Shown here: positions 34,279 through 43,260 of the stretch, piece by piece
Position numbering within the stretch: the stretch's first letter is position 1
Layout of the letters: each line of letters starts with the position of its first letter
NCBI RefSeq assembly: GCF_016185115.1
Contig: NZ_JACPOF010000030.1
Span: forward strand, 1-64,000
Direction: 5' to 3'
Source: Polaromonas sp.
Lineage (GTDB): Bacteria > Pseudomonadota > Gammaproteobacteria > Burkholderiales > Burkholderiaceae_C
Length of the DNA: 64,000 bases
Position numbers and translations under genes: made by a program
The notes under the pieces: generated by a model
Database searches by the model: none
Told to the model about the DNA's origin: nothing
Seen by the model: the letters and a program-made list of their open reading frames with translations, nothing else

Positions 34279-35811
34279 ATGCCAGAATTCCCCCCCGCAC
34301 CGACCACCAGCAACCGTTTGCGCCTGCGCAGGCTGGGCATAGACACTTACCAGGAACCGGTGCTGTACATGCACCGCGACTGCCCGGTTTGCCGCTCTGA
34401 GGGCTTTGAAGCCCAGTCGCGGGTGGAAATGCGGCTCAATGGCCACACCATAATCGCGACGCTCAATGTTGTCAGCGGCGACTTCCTCTCGCCGGATGAA
34501 GCAGGCCTGTCAGAGGCCGCCTGGCGCCTTCTTGACGCACAGCCGGGTGCGGAGGTGTCACTGCACCACCCTGCACCGCTTGAATCGCTGGGCCATGTGC
34601 GTGCCAAAGTGTACGGAAGGCACCTGGGCCAGGCCGCCTTCGATGCGGTGATTGGAGACGTGGCGGCGGGCCGCTATTCAGACCTGCAGCTTGCGGCCTT
34701 CGTGACCGCCTGTGCGGGGGACCACCTGAACATGGACGAAACCATTTCGCTCACGCGCGCCATGGTCAATGCAGGCGAGCGCATGCACTGGGGTGAGGGG
34801 CTGGTGATGGACAAGCATTGCGTGGGCGGGTTGCCCGGCAACCGGACCACCATGATCATCGTGCCCATCATTGCGGCTTGCGGGCTGCGCATGCCCAAGA
34901 CCTCGTCGCGGGCCATCACCTCGCCGGCCGGCACGGCAGACGCCATGGAGACGCTGGCACCGGTGGATCTGGATGTGACGCAGATACGGCGCGTCGTGGA
35001 CCGCACCGGCGGCTGCATTGTCTGGGGCGGTGCGGTACGCCTCAGCCCTGCGGACGATATTCTCATCCGCGTCGAGCGCCCCCTGGACATCGACAGCCAG
35101 GGGCAGCTGGTGGCGTCCATCCTGTCGAAGAAGGCTGCAGCGGGCGCCACGCATGTCCTGATCGACATGCCCGTGGGGCTGACCGCCAAGGTGCGCAGCG
35201 CGCATGCCGCCAACCAGCTTGCGCGGCAACTTGAACAGGTTGGCCAGGCCCTGGGCCTGCAGATGCGCGTGGTGCAAACCGATGGCGTGGCGCCCGTGGG
35301 GCACGGCATAGGCCCGGCCCTGGAGGCGCGTGACGTACTTGCAGTATTGCGCCGCGAAGAGCGGGCGTCCGCAGATCTTGCACAGCGCTCCCTGCATCTG
35401 GCCGGGCAGATTCTTGAATTTGGCGGCGCAGCCACGACTGGCAACGGCATGGCGCTGGCCCGGACAGTGCTGGACGACGGCCGCGCCTGGAAGAAGTTTC
35501 AGGAGATTTGTGAAGCGCAGGGCGGCCTGCGTGAACCCCCGGTCGCGCCATGCCAGCAGCCGGTACCCTCAAGGCACGCGGGCACCGTGATCGCCATCGA
35601 CAACCGGCGCCTGGCCAGAATCGCCAAGCTGGCCGGAGCACCTACCTCGGCATGCGCCGGCATCGACATGAACGTGCAACTGGGCGCGGTTGTGGAGCGC
35701 GGGCAGACCTTGTTCACGCTGCATGCGGCGTCACCGGGTGAACTGGCCTACGCGATGGAATACGCCACCGCCCAGGCTGAAGCCGTGCATGTGATGGAGG
35801 ACGCAAGGTGA
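34279..35811 (+). CDS. AMP/thymidine-phosphorylase-family enzyme
   Basis: 510 aa, longer than bacterial DeoA because of an N-terminal extra domain of about 90 residues. The sequence DKHCVGGLPGNRTTM, then KTSSRAITSPAGTADAME, is diagnostic for the archaeal-type AMP (NMP) phosphorylase branch, which converts a nucleoside monophosphate and phosphate to base and ribose-1,5-bisphosphate. Bacterial members are usually labelled thymidine phosphorylase family, but their true substrate is uncertain. AAGGATTGCC precedes the ATG. Its stop overlaps the next gene (GTGA), so the enzymes are translationally coupled. Confidence 0.85.
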   Translation: MPEFPPAPTTSNRLRLRRLGIDTYQEPVLYMHRDCPVCRSEGFEAQSRVEMRLNGHTIIATLNVVSGDFLSPDEAGLSEAAWRLLDAQPGAEVSLHHPAPLESLGHVRAKVYGRHLGQAAFDAVIGDVAAGRYSDLQLAAFVTACAGDHLNMDETISLTRAMVNAGERMHWGEGLVMDKHCVGGLPGNRTTMIIVPIIAACGLRMPKTSSRAITSPAGTADAMETLAPVDLDVTQIRRVVDRTGGCIVWGGAVRLSPADDILIRVERPLDIDSQGQLVASILSKKAAAGATHVLIDMPVGLTAKVRSAHAANQLARQLEQVGQALGLQMRVVQTDGVAPVGHGIGPALEARDVLAVLRREERASADLAQRSLHLAGQILEFGGAATTGNGMALARTVLDDGRAWKKFQEICEAQGGLREPPVAPCQQPVPSRHAGTVIAIDNRRLARIAKLAGAPTSACAGIDMNVQLGAVVERGQTLFTLHAASPGELAYAMEYATAQAEAVHVMEDAR

Positions 35812-36704
35812 AGCGTGAAAAGATGCTGGTCATCGCCCTGCCCGGCGGCGCCTCATTGGCTGCGGCGCTGGCGCGCAGCCTGCGCTGTGACTGGAGCGAG
35901 CTGGCGCTGCACCACTTTCCCGACGGCGAAACCGGCGTGCGCATCGACGTCGCCGTCAAGGGCTGCTGTGTCATCCTGGCCGGCAGCCTGAACCAGCCCG
36001 ACACAAAGACCCTGCCCCTGATTTATGCCGCTGATGCAGCGCTTGAGCTGGGCGCTGTTCAGGTCGGGCTGGTCGCACCTTACCTGGCCTACATGCGGCA
36101 GGACAAGCGCTTTCACCCCGGCGAAGCCATCACATCACGCAGCTATGCGCGCATGCTGTCGGCATCGCTGGATTTTCTGGTGACCGTCGACCCGCACCTG
36201 CACCGCATACACACGCTGGACGAGATTTACTCGATCCGCACGCAAGTCGTGCCGGCGGCGCCCCTGATTGCCCGCTGGCTGCGCAGCCATGTGCATTCAC
36301 CCTGGCTGATCGGGCCTGATGAAGAAAGCGCGCAATGGGTGGCCGAAGTCGCCGGACTGGTGGGCGCCCCATGGACTGTTCTGCACAAGACGCGGCGCGG
36401 CGACCGGGATGTCGGCGTCAGACTCGCCAGCCGCGAACGCTGGCCGGAGCATGTGCCGGTGCTGCTTGACGACATCATTTCCACCGGCGAAACCATGCTT
36501 GCGGCCACAAGGCTGCTGCAAAAAGCCGGGCTGGGCGCACCCCTGTGCGTTGGCGTGCACGCGCTGTTTGATGCTCAGGCGCAAAGCCGTTTGCTAGAAG
36601 CCGGCGTGTCGCGCGTGCTGACCTGCGACACGGTCACCCACGCATCAAACACCATTCGCATGGCACCCGCACTGGCACGCGCCTGCCGCGAGATCAGCGC
36701 CTGA
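35808..36704 (+). CDS. ribose-phosphate diphosphokinase-like protein
   Basis: 298 aa, slightly shorter than housekeeping PRPP synthetase (about 315). Key elements remain: FPDGE in the flexible N-terminal region, YLAYMRQDKRFHPGEAITSR for ATP binding, VDPHLHR, KTRRGDRDV (the KxR catalytic flap) and the PRPP loop DDIISTGET. The start is GTG at 35808, overlapping the phosphorylase stop; ATG at 35823 is an alternative. Coupling with an AMP-phosphorylase-like gene suggests a ribose-phosphate salvage function distinct from the housekeeping enzyme, which is presumably elsewhere. Confidence 0.85.
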   Translation: MKREKMLVIALPGGASLAAALARSLRCDWSELALHHFPDGETGVRIDVAVKGCCVILAGSLNQPDTKTLPLIYAADAALELGAVQVGLVAPYLAYMRQDKRFHPGEAITSRSYARMLSASLDFLVTVDPHLHRIHTLDEIYSIRTQVVPAAPLIARWLRSHVHSPWLIGPDEESAQWVAEVAGLVGAPWTVLHKTRRGDRDVGVRLASRERWPEHVPVLLDDIISTGETMLAATRLLQKAGLGAPLCVGVHALFDAQAQSRLLEAGVSRVLTCDTVTHASNTIRMAPALARACREISA

Positions 36705-36741
36705 AAAGCGCAGGGCACCAGACCGCCAGCCACCCACGCGA

Positions 36742-38154
36742 TCAGAAATCGCCGCTGCCGCCGTTGGCCAGGCTTTCGAACTTGGTGATGCGGTTGAGGA
36801 AGGCGAGCTTGACGGTGCCCGTGGGGCCGTTACGCTGCTTGCTGATGATGACTTCGGCAACGCCCGGTTCCTTGCAGGCTTCCTTGGTGTAGTACTCGTC
36901 GCGGTAGATAAACATGATGATGTCCGCGTCCTGCTCGATGGCGCCGGATTCGCGCAGGTCGCTCATCATGGGGCGTTTGTCGGTGCGTGACTCGACGCCC
37001 CGGCTGAGCTGCGAGAGTGCAATCACGGGGCATTGCAGCTCTTTGGCGAGCATCTTCAGGCCGCGCGAGATTTCGCCCACCGCGGTAGCACGATTTTCAT
37101 CGGCCATGCCGCCGGACACGCTCATGAGCTGCAGGTAATCGACCACGATCAGACCGAGCTTGCCGCACTGGCGCGCCAGGCGGCGTGCGTTGGCGCGCAA
37201 CTCGCTCACGGTGAGGCCGGGGGTTTCGTCGATGTGCAGCGAGACGGAGCGCAGCTTTTCAATCGCTTCCGTCAAACGCGGCCATTCTTCATCGGTGAGT
37301 GCGCCTGTGCGCAGGTGCGTCTGGTCAATGCGGCCAATGGAGCCAACGATACGCACGGCGAGCTGCGAGGCACCCATTTCCATGGAGAACACGGCGACGG
37401 GCAGGCCGGCTTCGATGGCCACGTTTTCTGCGATGTTGATGGCCAGGGCAGTTTTGCCCATTGAGGGCCGCGCGGCCAGGATAATCAGGTCGCCAGCCTG
37501 GAAGCCCGAGGTCATGCGGTCGAGGTCATAGAAGCCGGTGGGCACGCCGGTGACGTCCTGCGGGTTCTCGGCCATCTCGGTCACGCGGTCGAGCAGGCTG
37601 ACGACCAGCGTGTCCATGCTCTGGAAACCTTCCTTCATGCGCGAGCCCTGCTCGCCTATCTTGAAGATCTTCTGCTCGGCTTCATCGAGGATGGTGGCAA
37701 CGTCCTTGCCCTGCGGGCTGAAGGCATTGGTGGCGATCTCGTCGCTGGCGGACACCAGCTTGCGCAGGATGGAGCGCTCACGCACGATCTCTGCATAACG
37801 GCGTATGTTGCTGGCGCTGGGCACGTACTGCGCAAGCGAATTGAGGTAACCCAGGCCGCCCATTTCTTCGGCCTTGCCCTGGTTTTGCAGGTGCTCGTAA
37901 ACGGTGATGACGTCGGCCGGCTTGCTGGCGTTGATGAGCGCGCCCACGGCTGCGTAAATCAGTTTGTGTTCGGCGCGGTAAAAGTCGCTGTCAACCAGCA
38001 GGTCACCGACGCGGTCCCAGGCGTTGTTGTCGAGCAGCAGGCCACCCAGAACGCTGGATTCGCCCTCTATGGAATGCGGCGGAATACGCAGCTGGGCAAT
38101 CTGCCTGTCGGGGCTGTAGCCGGGGTCGTCAAAGGTGGAAAGTACGGCGGACAT
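36742..38154 (-). CDS. dnaB: replicative DNA helicase DnaB
   Basis: 470 aa from the ATG at 38154. The N-terminal helical domain (PPHSIEGESSVLGGLLLDN) interacts with primase, and the C-terminal RecA-like motor carries Walker A ARPSMGKTALA, DYLQLMSV as Walker B, and SRGVESRTDKRPMMSDLRESGAIEQDAD as the H3/H4 region. It unwinds DNA ahead of the replication fork as a hexamer. It follows rplI on the same strand after a terminator, the conserved order rpsF-priB-rpsR-rplI-dnaB. No intein is present. Confidence 0.97.
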   Translation of the reverse strand: MSAVLSTFDDPGYSPDRQIAQLRIPPHSIEGESSVLGGLLLDNNAWDRVGDLLVDSDFYRAEHKLIYAAVGALINASKPADVITVYEHLQNQGKAEEMGGLGYLNSLAQYVPSASNIRRYAEIVRERSILRKLVSASDEIATNAFSPQGKDVATILDEAEQKIFKIGEQGSRMKEGFQSMDTLVVSLLDRVTEMAENPQDVTGVPTGFYDLDRMTSGFQAGDLIILAARPSMGKTALAINIAENVAIEAGLPVAVFSMEMGASQLAVRIVGSIGRIDQTHLRTGALTDEEWPRLTEAIEKLRSVSLHIDETPGLTVSELRANARRLARQCGKLGLIVVDYLQLMSVSGGMADENRATAVGEISRGLKMLAKELQCPVIALSQLSRGVESRTDKRPMMSDLRESGAIEQDADIIMFIYRDEYYTKEACKEPGVAEVIISKQRNGPTGTVKLAFLNRITKFESLANGGSGDF

Positions 38155-38245
38155 GGCTCTCTCAGTTGACCTCAAATGCTACCGTGCGATCACTGCCAAT
38201 ACCACAAGCAGATGTAAATGTTGGGGACAACCACCAACGAGTGCC

Positions 38246-38280
38246 TGTGAATAACTCGGGATAAGTATGTACAACTTATC
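38246..38280. promoter_or_regulatory. DnaA-box-like site and dyad upstream of dnaB
   Basis: TTATTCACA (minus strand, 38246-38254) matches the DnaA box consensus TTATnCACA. Beside it a perfect dyad, GATAAGT and ACTTATC with a 7-nt centre, spans 38260-38280. Both lie about 95-125 bp upstream of the dnaB start. They could couple dnaB expression to replication initiation, but the evidence is only the match. Confidence 0.4.
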
Positions 38281-38296
38281 AAATCGCCGGGAAATT

Positions 38297-38324
38297 AAAA
38301 AAGCCGCTCAGCGAGCGGCTTTTT
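38297..38324. terminator. rplI terminator (bidirectional form)
   Basis: A stem with arms AAAAAGCCGCTC and GAGCGGCTTTTT lies 20 bp after the rplI stop codon, with T runs on both strands. It separates the ribosomal protein operon from dnaB. Confidence 0.88.
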
Positions 38325-38343
38325 GTGGGAAAGAAAACGCGTA

Positions 38344-38796
38344 TTAAGCGGTTTCGCCCAGCACGGTGACAGTGATGTCAACCAGCACGTCGGTGTGCAG
38401 TGCAACGCTGACAGCGTGGTCGCCAGTGGTCTTCAACGGACCGACAGGCATGCGGATCTGCGACTTGGCAACGGCAAAGCCCTGCTTGGTCAGTTCTGCA
38501 GCGATGTCATGGTTGGTGACCGAGCCGAACAGACGGCCGTCAACGCCAGCCTTCTGCGTGAGCTTGATGCCGGTGCCGCCGAGCTTTTCGCCCTGGGCTT
38601 GCGATTCGGCCAGCTTGGCAGCGGCTGCTTTTTCGAGTTCGGCGCGCCGGGCTTCGAACTCGGCCTTGTTGGCTTCGGTGGCGCGGCGTGCGCGGCCTGA
38701 AGGGATCAGGAAGTTGCGTGCGTAGCCGTCCTTGACCTTGACGATTTCGCCAAGATTGCCGAGGTTAACGACTTTGTCGAGCAGAATGATTTGCAT
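38344..38796 (-). CDS. rplI: 50S ribosomal protein L9
   Basis: 150 aa. The N-terminal rRNA-binding domain begins [19 protein letters not shown] and includes [16 protein letters not shown], the L9 signature region. A long connecting helix ([20 protein letters not shown]) links to the C-terminal domain with [14 protein letters not shown]. It stabilises the 50S subunit around 23S rRNA. It lies 13 bp after rpsR in a ribosomal operon and is followed by a strong terminator. Confidence 0.98.
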   Translation of the reverse strand: MQIILLDKVVNLGNLGEIVKVKDGYARNFLIPSGRARRATEANKAEFEARRAELEKAAAAKLAESQAQGEKLGGTGIKLTQKAGVDGRLFGSVTNHDIAAELTKQGFAVAKSQIRMPVGPLKTTGDHAVSVALHTDVLVDITVTVLGETA

Positions 38797-38809
38797 GGTC
38801 GTTAACTCC

Positions 38810-39094
38810 TTACAGGGTACGGTGCTGGTCGCTGTACGGCAGCATCGCGAGGAAGCGTGCGCGTTTGACAGCGGTGTTGATCTGGCGCTGGAAGATCGCG
38901 CGCGTGCCGGTCAGGCGTGCGGGGATGATCTTGCCGTTTTCAGAGACGAAGTCACGCAGGGTGTCGATGTCCTTGTAGTCGATTTCTTCGACGCCGGCAG
39001 CGGTGAAGCGGCAAAAGCGCTTGCGCTTGAACAGCAGTGATTGTGTGTTGCGCTTTGGGCGCTTGTCTTTGTTGAAACGTTTTGGTCCGGGCAT
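38810..39094 (-). CDS. rpsR: 30S ribosomal protein S18
   Basis: 94 aa with a basic N-terminal extension ([18 protein letters not shown]) and the S18 core: [36 protein letters not shown] and the C-terminal [18 protein letters not shown]. It binds with S6 on the 30S platform. Placed between priB and rplI, 10 bp after priB, as in other proteobacteria. Confidence 0.98.
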   Translation of the reverse strand: MPGPKRFNKDKRPKRNTQSLLFKRKRFCRFTAAGVEEIDYKDIDTLRDFVSENGKIIPARLTGTRAIFQRQINTAVKRARFLAMLPYSDQHRTL

Positions 39095-39104
39095 GATGGA
39101 CTCC

Positions 39105-39392
39105 TTAAATTTGGTTTATCGCTTGGATATGGAAAACAATGCTTTTGCTTGTACGTGCGTTGATCAGGAACCCGGTAAACAGCTGGGGTTTGCCTAATTC
39201 GGCTTTGGCTGAAGTTTCAGCCAATGCACCGAATGCGACTGCCCTGACTGTCAACTTGACCTGCCTTGTGACACCTGCCTCAACAACCTCGGACGCGTGT
39301 TCGAGTACCAGATTGAGGGCCGGTATGCCGGCTGGCGTGTAGCGGAGAGGACTGGCCTCGGCGATGCACGCGGTCAGATTGACCTGGTTCAA
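39105..39392 (-). CDS. priB: primosomal replication protein N (PriB)
   Basis: 95 aa single OB-fold protein related to single-strand-binding protein. [20 protein letters not shown] and [17 protein letters not shown] mark the family, and [19 protein letters not shown] is the C-terminal strand. In the PriA restart pathway it stabilises PriA on forks and recruits DnaT or its functional substitute. Its position between rpsF and rpsR (7 bp after rpsF) is the conserved arrangement and confirms the call. Confidence 0.95.
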   Translation of the reverse strand: MNQVNLTACIAEASPLRYTPAGIPALNLVLEHASEVVEAGVTRQVKLTVRAVAFGALAETSAKAELGKPQLFTGFLINARTSKSIVFHIQAINQI

Positions 39393-39399
39393 TGACTGA

Positions 39400-39771
39400 T
39401 CAGTTGTTGCCTGCGTACTCTGCCTGCTGGGTCTTGCGCGCTTCTTCGCGCTCGACGTTGCGCATCATCAGTGAAGGGCCGGTTTCGGCTTTCTTCTTGA
39501 CAACAGTGAGGTGACGCAGGACGGCATCGTTGAACTTGAACGCGTGCTCAATTTCTTCCATGACTTCCTTGGTGGCTTCAATGTTGATGCACAGGTAGTG
39601 GGCTTTGGCGAGTTTCTGGATCAGGTACACCAGCTGGCGGCGGCCCCAATCTTCAACACGATGCACTTTTCCACCGCCGGCGGTGATCATGCCCTTGTAA
39701 CGTTCCAGCATGGCTGGGACTTGCTCGCTTTGATCCGGGTGGATCAGCAAGACGATCTCGTAGTGACGCAT
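39400..39771 (-). CDS. rpsF: 30S ribosomal protein S6
   Basis: 123 aa. The ferredoxin-like core is visible in [39 protein letters not shown] and [24 protein letters not shown], followed by a flexible C-terminal tail ([15 protein letters not shown]). It binds 16S rRNA with S18. It is the first gene of the operon, and the ribosome binding site AAAGGAG lies just upstream of the ATG. Confidence 0.98.
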   Translation of the reverse strand: MRHYEIVLLIHPDQSEQVPAMLERYKGMITAGGGKVHRVEDWGRRQLVYLIQKLAKAHYLCINIEATKEVMEEIEHAFKFNDAVLRHLTVVKKKAETGPSLMMRNVEREEARKTQQAEYAGNN

Positions 39772-39852
39772 AAAACTCCTTTTGGGTTGATTGAGCTGCC
39801 CCAGCGTCGGGTAGGGTGCAGCAAGGCGAAGCCCATGATTATAGCACCCCCA

Positions 39853-39940
39853 CGGTTGCTCACTGCGTGTAGCGCCCTGCCCCCGAGGGGGCCGCTGCTC
39901 CTGCGGCCCGGCGAAGCCGGTTCCGCGGACCCTGCTTGCG
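39853..39940. repeat. GC-rich palindromic intergenic repeat
   Basis: A block with CCCCCGAGGGGG and GGCCCGGCGAAGCCGG, able to form several hairpins, lies between the symporter stop and rpsF. I recall blocks of this type as scattered repeats in Comamonadaceae chromosomes, but only one copy is present here, so the family assignment is inference. Confidence 0.5.
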
Positions 39941-39999
39941 AAGACCTCGCTCTGCTTAAGGCCTGGATTCCCCCGCCCGTGTCCGAATCCGGGCAGCGT

Positions 40000-42111
40000 T
40001 TAGAGGCTTTTTAAATCAGGATACCGGATGTACTCGACCAGATCCTGCGACTTCTGGCCGGGTTTGGGCGTGACCAGGCTGACGAGGATGATCACGGCGA
40101 AGCCCACAGGCACGCCGAAAACGCCGGCCGATATGGGATCTATGCCCCACCAGAGCTGCACCGGTCTTGTAATACCGAAAGTCGAGCGTAGCCAGGGCTG
40201 GTTAACCAACATGTAGAAGAAAGTAATACCCAAACCCGACATCATGCCCAGGGCGGCGGCGATGCCTGTGGCGCGTTTCCAGAAAATGCCCAGGCTGAGC
40301 GCGGGGAAGAACGAGGCCGCCGCGAACGAAAACGCTGCAGAAACCAGAAAAAGGATGTCGGCCGGCTTTTGTGCCGCCACGTAGGCAGCCAGCAAGGCGA
40401 CGATGAGCAGCAGGATTTTCGACACCGTGACCCGGCTCACCGTGGAGGCGTTCGGGTCGATCATCTTGTAATAGAGGTCATGCCCCAGTGCATTGGAGAT
40501 CGTCAGCAGCAGGCCATCGGCCGTAGACAGCGCGGCAGCCAGCCCGCCGGCCGCTACCAGGCCTGACACAACATAAGGCAGGCCAGAAAGCTCGGGGGTG
40601 AGCAGCACGATGATGTCGCCGCTGATGGTGAGCTCGTTGAGCTGCAGGATGTTGTCCTTGTTGATGTCCACCACCGACAGCAGGGCGGGGTCCACCCTGT
40701 TCCATGAACTGACCCATGCCGGCAACTGGTCAACCTGCATGCCGACGAGATTGGTGAAGACTTCGTACTTGACCAGCACGGCGAGCGCGGGCGCCGTGAA
40801 GTACAGCAAGACGATAAAAAACAGCGACCACGTGACAGACTGCCGCGCCTGCCGCACGCTGGGCACGGTGTAGTAGCGCATGAGTATGTGTGGCAAGGCC
40901 GCCGTGCCCACCATGAGGCAGAACACCAGCGCCAGAAAGTTGCGGCGGGAGGTGTCGTACAGCGCCTGTTCTTTAGGCGTGCCATCGGGGTCACCCGAGA
41001 ACTGGGCTGCGTGCGGCGGCATGCCATTGAGCGGCTGGGTCTTGATGTCGGCCGTGCGCTTGGCTTCTGTCCATGCCTTGACGGCGGCGGCTTCGTCCTT
41101 GGGCATGTTGGCCATGAGTTTGCCGGCACTTGAAATCGCGGCGACCGATGCATTGCCGCCCTTAAGCTCGTCCATCTTGCGGATGGCTGCAGCCTTGTCC
41201 TGGGCCAGTGACTGCGTGGGGTGCTTCAGCTTTTCGGCCAGGGCTTCCGAACGCTGCTGGAACAGCGCCCTCACCTGCTGCTCTTTCGGGTCCAGGGTGA
41301 TTTCCTTTTCCTTGGCGGTGACCTTCTCGAGCTGAAACCCGTAAATGAGTTGCGGCACCGGCACATTGGTCTGCTTGACGGACAGCCACACCACAGGGAT
41401 CAGGTAGGCCACGACAAGGATGATGTACTGAGCCACCTGCGTCCATGTCACTGCACGCATGCCACCCAGAAAAGAGCACACCAGGATGCCGCCCAGGCCC
41501 AGAAAGATGCCCAGCTCGAAAGCGATGCCGGTCAGGTAGGACGTGATCAACCCCACGCCGTAAATCTGCGCGACAAGGTAGGTGAAGGAACACAGGATGG
41601 CCGCGCCCAGGCCGATGAAACGCGGCAGGTGCCCTTCATAACGTTCACCCAGAAAATCAGGAATCGTGTACTGGCCGAACTTGCGCAGGTAAGGCGCCAG
41701 CACCAGCGCCACCAGGCAGTAACCACCCGTCCAGCCCATGATGAAGGCCAGGCCGCTGTAGCCCGTGAGGTAAAGCGTGCCTGCCAGGCCGATAAAGGAT
41801 GCGGCCGACATCCAGTCGGCGCCAGTGGCCATACCGTTGTACACGGCGGGCACGCGGCGGCCGGCAACGTAATACTCGGATGCCTCTGTCGTGCGGCTCA
41901 TGACGCCAATGCCGGCGTAAAGCCCGATGGTGGCCATCAGGAAGGTAAAGCCAATCCACAGGCGCGGCAGGCCCATGCGCTCTGCAAGCGCGAGCGCCAG
42001 CACAAAAAGCACGAAGCCTGCGGTGTACCAGCTGTAGACGCGGTTGAGCTGCGCGCGAAACTGGGGGCTGGACATCTTGATGCCGTCGCGCGTACCAAAG
42101 AAGCCTGCCAT
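40000..42111 (-). CDS. sodium:solute symporter (SSS family, ActP-like)
   Basis: 703 aa from the ATG at 42111, overlapping the DUF4212 stop by one base. It has about 13 membrane helices with family blocks ATGADWMSAASFIGLAGTLY, TYLVAQIYGVGLITSY and a C-terminal VAAGGLAAALSTADGLLLTI sodium-site region. A hydrophilic loop of roughly 150 residues (VTAKEKEITLDPKEQQ onward) splits the core, as in the VC_2705-like subgroup of acetate/carboxylate symporters. The DUF4212 neighbour is its usual small partner. The substrate is probably a short-chain carboxylate (inference). Confidence 0.9.
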   Translation of the reverse strand: MAGFFGTRDGIKMSSPQFRAQLNRVYSWYTAGFVLFVLALALAERMGLPRLWIGFTFLMATIGLYAGIGVMSRTTEASEYYVAGRRVPAVYNGMATGADWMSAASFIGLAGTLYLTGYSGLAFIMGWTGGYCLVALVLAPYLRKFGQYTIPDFLGERYEGHLPRFIGLGAAILCSFTYLVAQIYGVGLITSYLTGIAFELGIFLGLGGILVCSFLGGMRAVTWTQVAQYIILVVAYLIPVVWLSVKQTNVPVPQLIYGFQLEKVTAKEKEITLDPKEQQVRALFQQRSEALAEKLKHPTQSLAQDKAAAIRKMDELKGGNASVAAISSAGKLMANMPKDEAAAVKAWTEAKRTADIKTQPLNGMPPHAAQFSGDPDGTPKEQALYDTSRRNFLALVFCLMVGTAALPHILMRYYTVPSVRQARQSVTWSLFFIVLLYFTAPALAVLVKYEVFTNLVGMQVDQLPAWVSSWNRVDPALLSVVDINKDNILQLNELTISGDIIVLLTPELSGLPYVVSGLVAAGGLAAALSTADGLLLTISNALGHDLYYKMIDPNASTVSRVTVSKILLLIVALLAAYVAAQKPADILFLVSAAFSFAAASFFPALSLGIFWKRATGIAAALGMMSGLGITFFYMLVNQPWLRSTFGITRPVQLWWGIDPISAGVFGVPVGFAVIILVSLVTPKPGQKSQDLVEYIRYPDLKSL

Positions 42112-42380
42112 CAGTCTTCCTCCTCTTCCACGCCATGCTCGATATCGAGGCGGTTCATGTACCAGGCGTAAAAGCCTATCAGCAGGCAGTACACCAGCAA
42201 GGCGCCCTGCGCCCCCATCCAGAAGCTGAAGGGCCAGCCGAAGAATCTGAAGTTCAGCGCGCGGGCAAAGTAGCTCACGCCAAAGGTGACGATGAACCAG
42301 ATCATCAGCAACACCGCGATGACTATGCGGTTCTTGCGCCAATAGCTGCGATGGGTGGCGGTGGTTTCAGGGTGCGGCAT
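42111..42380 (-). CDS. DUF4212 small membrane partner of the symporter
   Basis: 89 aa with two membrane helices (IVIAVLLMIWFIVTFGVSYF and FWMGAQGALLVYCLLIGFYA) and an acidic end (EEEED). This is the DUF4212 family, nearly always encoded directly before VC_2705-type sodium:solute symporters and thought to be a subunit. One-base overlap with the symporter gene and a 14-bp overlap with the TPR gene upstream indicate tight coupling. Confidence 0.9.
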   Translation of the reverse strand: MPHPETTATHRSYWRKNRIVIAVLLMIWFIVTFGVSYFARALNFRFFGWPFSFWMGAQGALLVYCLLIGFYAWYMNRLDIEHGVEEEED

Positions 42381-42963
42381 GGGGCGCCACGGTTAGGGGA
42401 GACAAGGCAAGCGTCTGTCGCTCCAGCTGCGCAGCGACTTTCGGCTCAAACTGCCTGAGGTGCAAAAGAACTTTGTGCACCTCATCGCCCTGGCCCAGGG
42501 ACGCCCACGCCTGGGCGAGGCGATACCAGGCATGCGGACTCATGGGCTGCAACACTGTTGCCGTTTTGAGCGTAACCACAGCTTCGTCAAACTGCTGCGC
42601 GTGCATCAGCGCGAGGCCCAGTCCGTACCAGGCGCGGTCCATGCGCTCATCCAGCGCCACGGCTTTCCTGAAGGCAGTTTCTGCTTCGGAGTGCTCGCCA
42701 GACTTTTGTAGCAAATAACCTAGATTGAACCAGCCCGAGGCGGCGTGTGGCGAGGTTTCGACAAGCCGTTGCAGGCAATCTATGGCCGCGGGCAAGCTGT
42801 TTTGTGCCGCGTACAAATGCCCGCAACTGGCAAGCGCGTACGCATCGTGCGGCCTGATGCACAGCATACTTTCAAAAGCACGCTGTGCCGCTTTAGGCTG
42901 CACAAACACCAGCAGTGTTCGCGCCTTGAGTTTGAGAAATGCGTAACGCACGGCCCTGTTCAT
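42367..42963 (-). CDS. TPR-repeat protein
   Basis: 198 aa from the ATG at 42963, with at least three tetratricopeptide repeats: AYALASCGHLYAAQNSLPAA, ASGWFNLGYLLQKSGEHSEA and DRAWYGLGLALMHAQQFDEA, followed by HAWYRLAQAWASLGQGDE. It is cytoplasmic and presumably a protein-interaction scaffold. Its start overlaps the stop of the upstream membrane gene and its end overlaps the DUF4212 gene, so it is embedded in the symporter operon. Confidence 0.85.
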   Translation of the reverse strand: MNRAVRYAFLKLKARTLLVFVQPKAAQRAFESMLCIRPHDAYALASCGHLYAAQNSLPAAIDCLQRLVETSPHAASGWFNLGYLLQKSGEHSEAETAFRKAVALDERMDRAWYGLGLALMHAQQFDEAVVTLKTATVLQPMSPHAWYRLAQAWASLGQGDEVHKVLLHLRQFEPKVAAQLERQTLALSPLTVAPHAAP

Positions 42964-43256
42964 TTGCACAGGGCCACGCCTATCTGCAGGCAAATGCTGA
43001 CCTTGGCAACAACGGCTGCGCACCACAAAACCAGCAATCCAAAGAAGGCGACCAGGGGCATATGGCGGTCGAGCACCACACGTGGCGACACCCAGCGTGC
43101 GGCGCGAACCCAGGGGCGGCCAATGAGCTGCAGCAGCCGATACACCGGGTTGTTTGCCCGGTCCGCACCCGCCATCACACCAACCACCGCTTGCGCCACA
43201 AGGGCGAACAAGGCGATTTCTGCAATCAGTTTGATGAGGACAACGACGGTGAGCAT
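42960..43256 (-). CDS. YggT-like small membrane protein
   Basis: 98 aa from the ATG at 43256. Two membrane segments (LIAEIALFALVAQAVVGVMAG and MPLVAFFGLLVLWCAAVVA) flank NNPVYRLLQLIGRPWVRAAR, which resembles the NPxxRLL signature of YggT proteins, here with a single copy of the domain. An alternative start at 43286 adds ten residues. It is first in the operon leading to the symporter, with ATGA overlap to the TPR gene. Confidence 0.7.
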   Translation of the reverse strand: MLTVVVLIKLIAEIALFALVAQAVVGVMAGADRANNPVYRLLQLIGRPWVRAARWVSPRVVLDRHMPLVAFFGLLVLWCAAVVAKVSICLQIGVALCK

Positions 43257-43260
43257 GGGT

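Noticed and set aside
38176..38343. Replication origin near dnaB
   Set aside because: Only one DnaA-box match and no cluster or AT-rich unwinding region; dnaA, dnaN and gyrB are absent.
42112..42342. N-terminal extension of the sodium symporter frame
   Set aside because: It runs through the DUF4212 gene in another frame with basic, non-membrane sequence; the start at 42111 overlaps the DUF4212 stop as expected.
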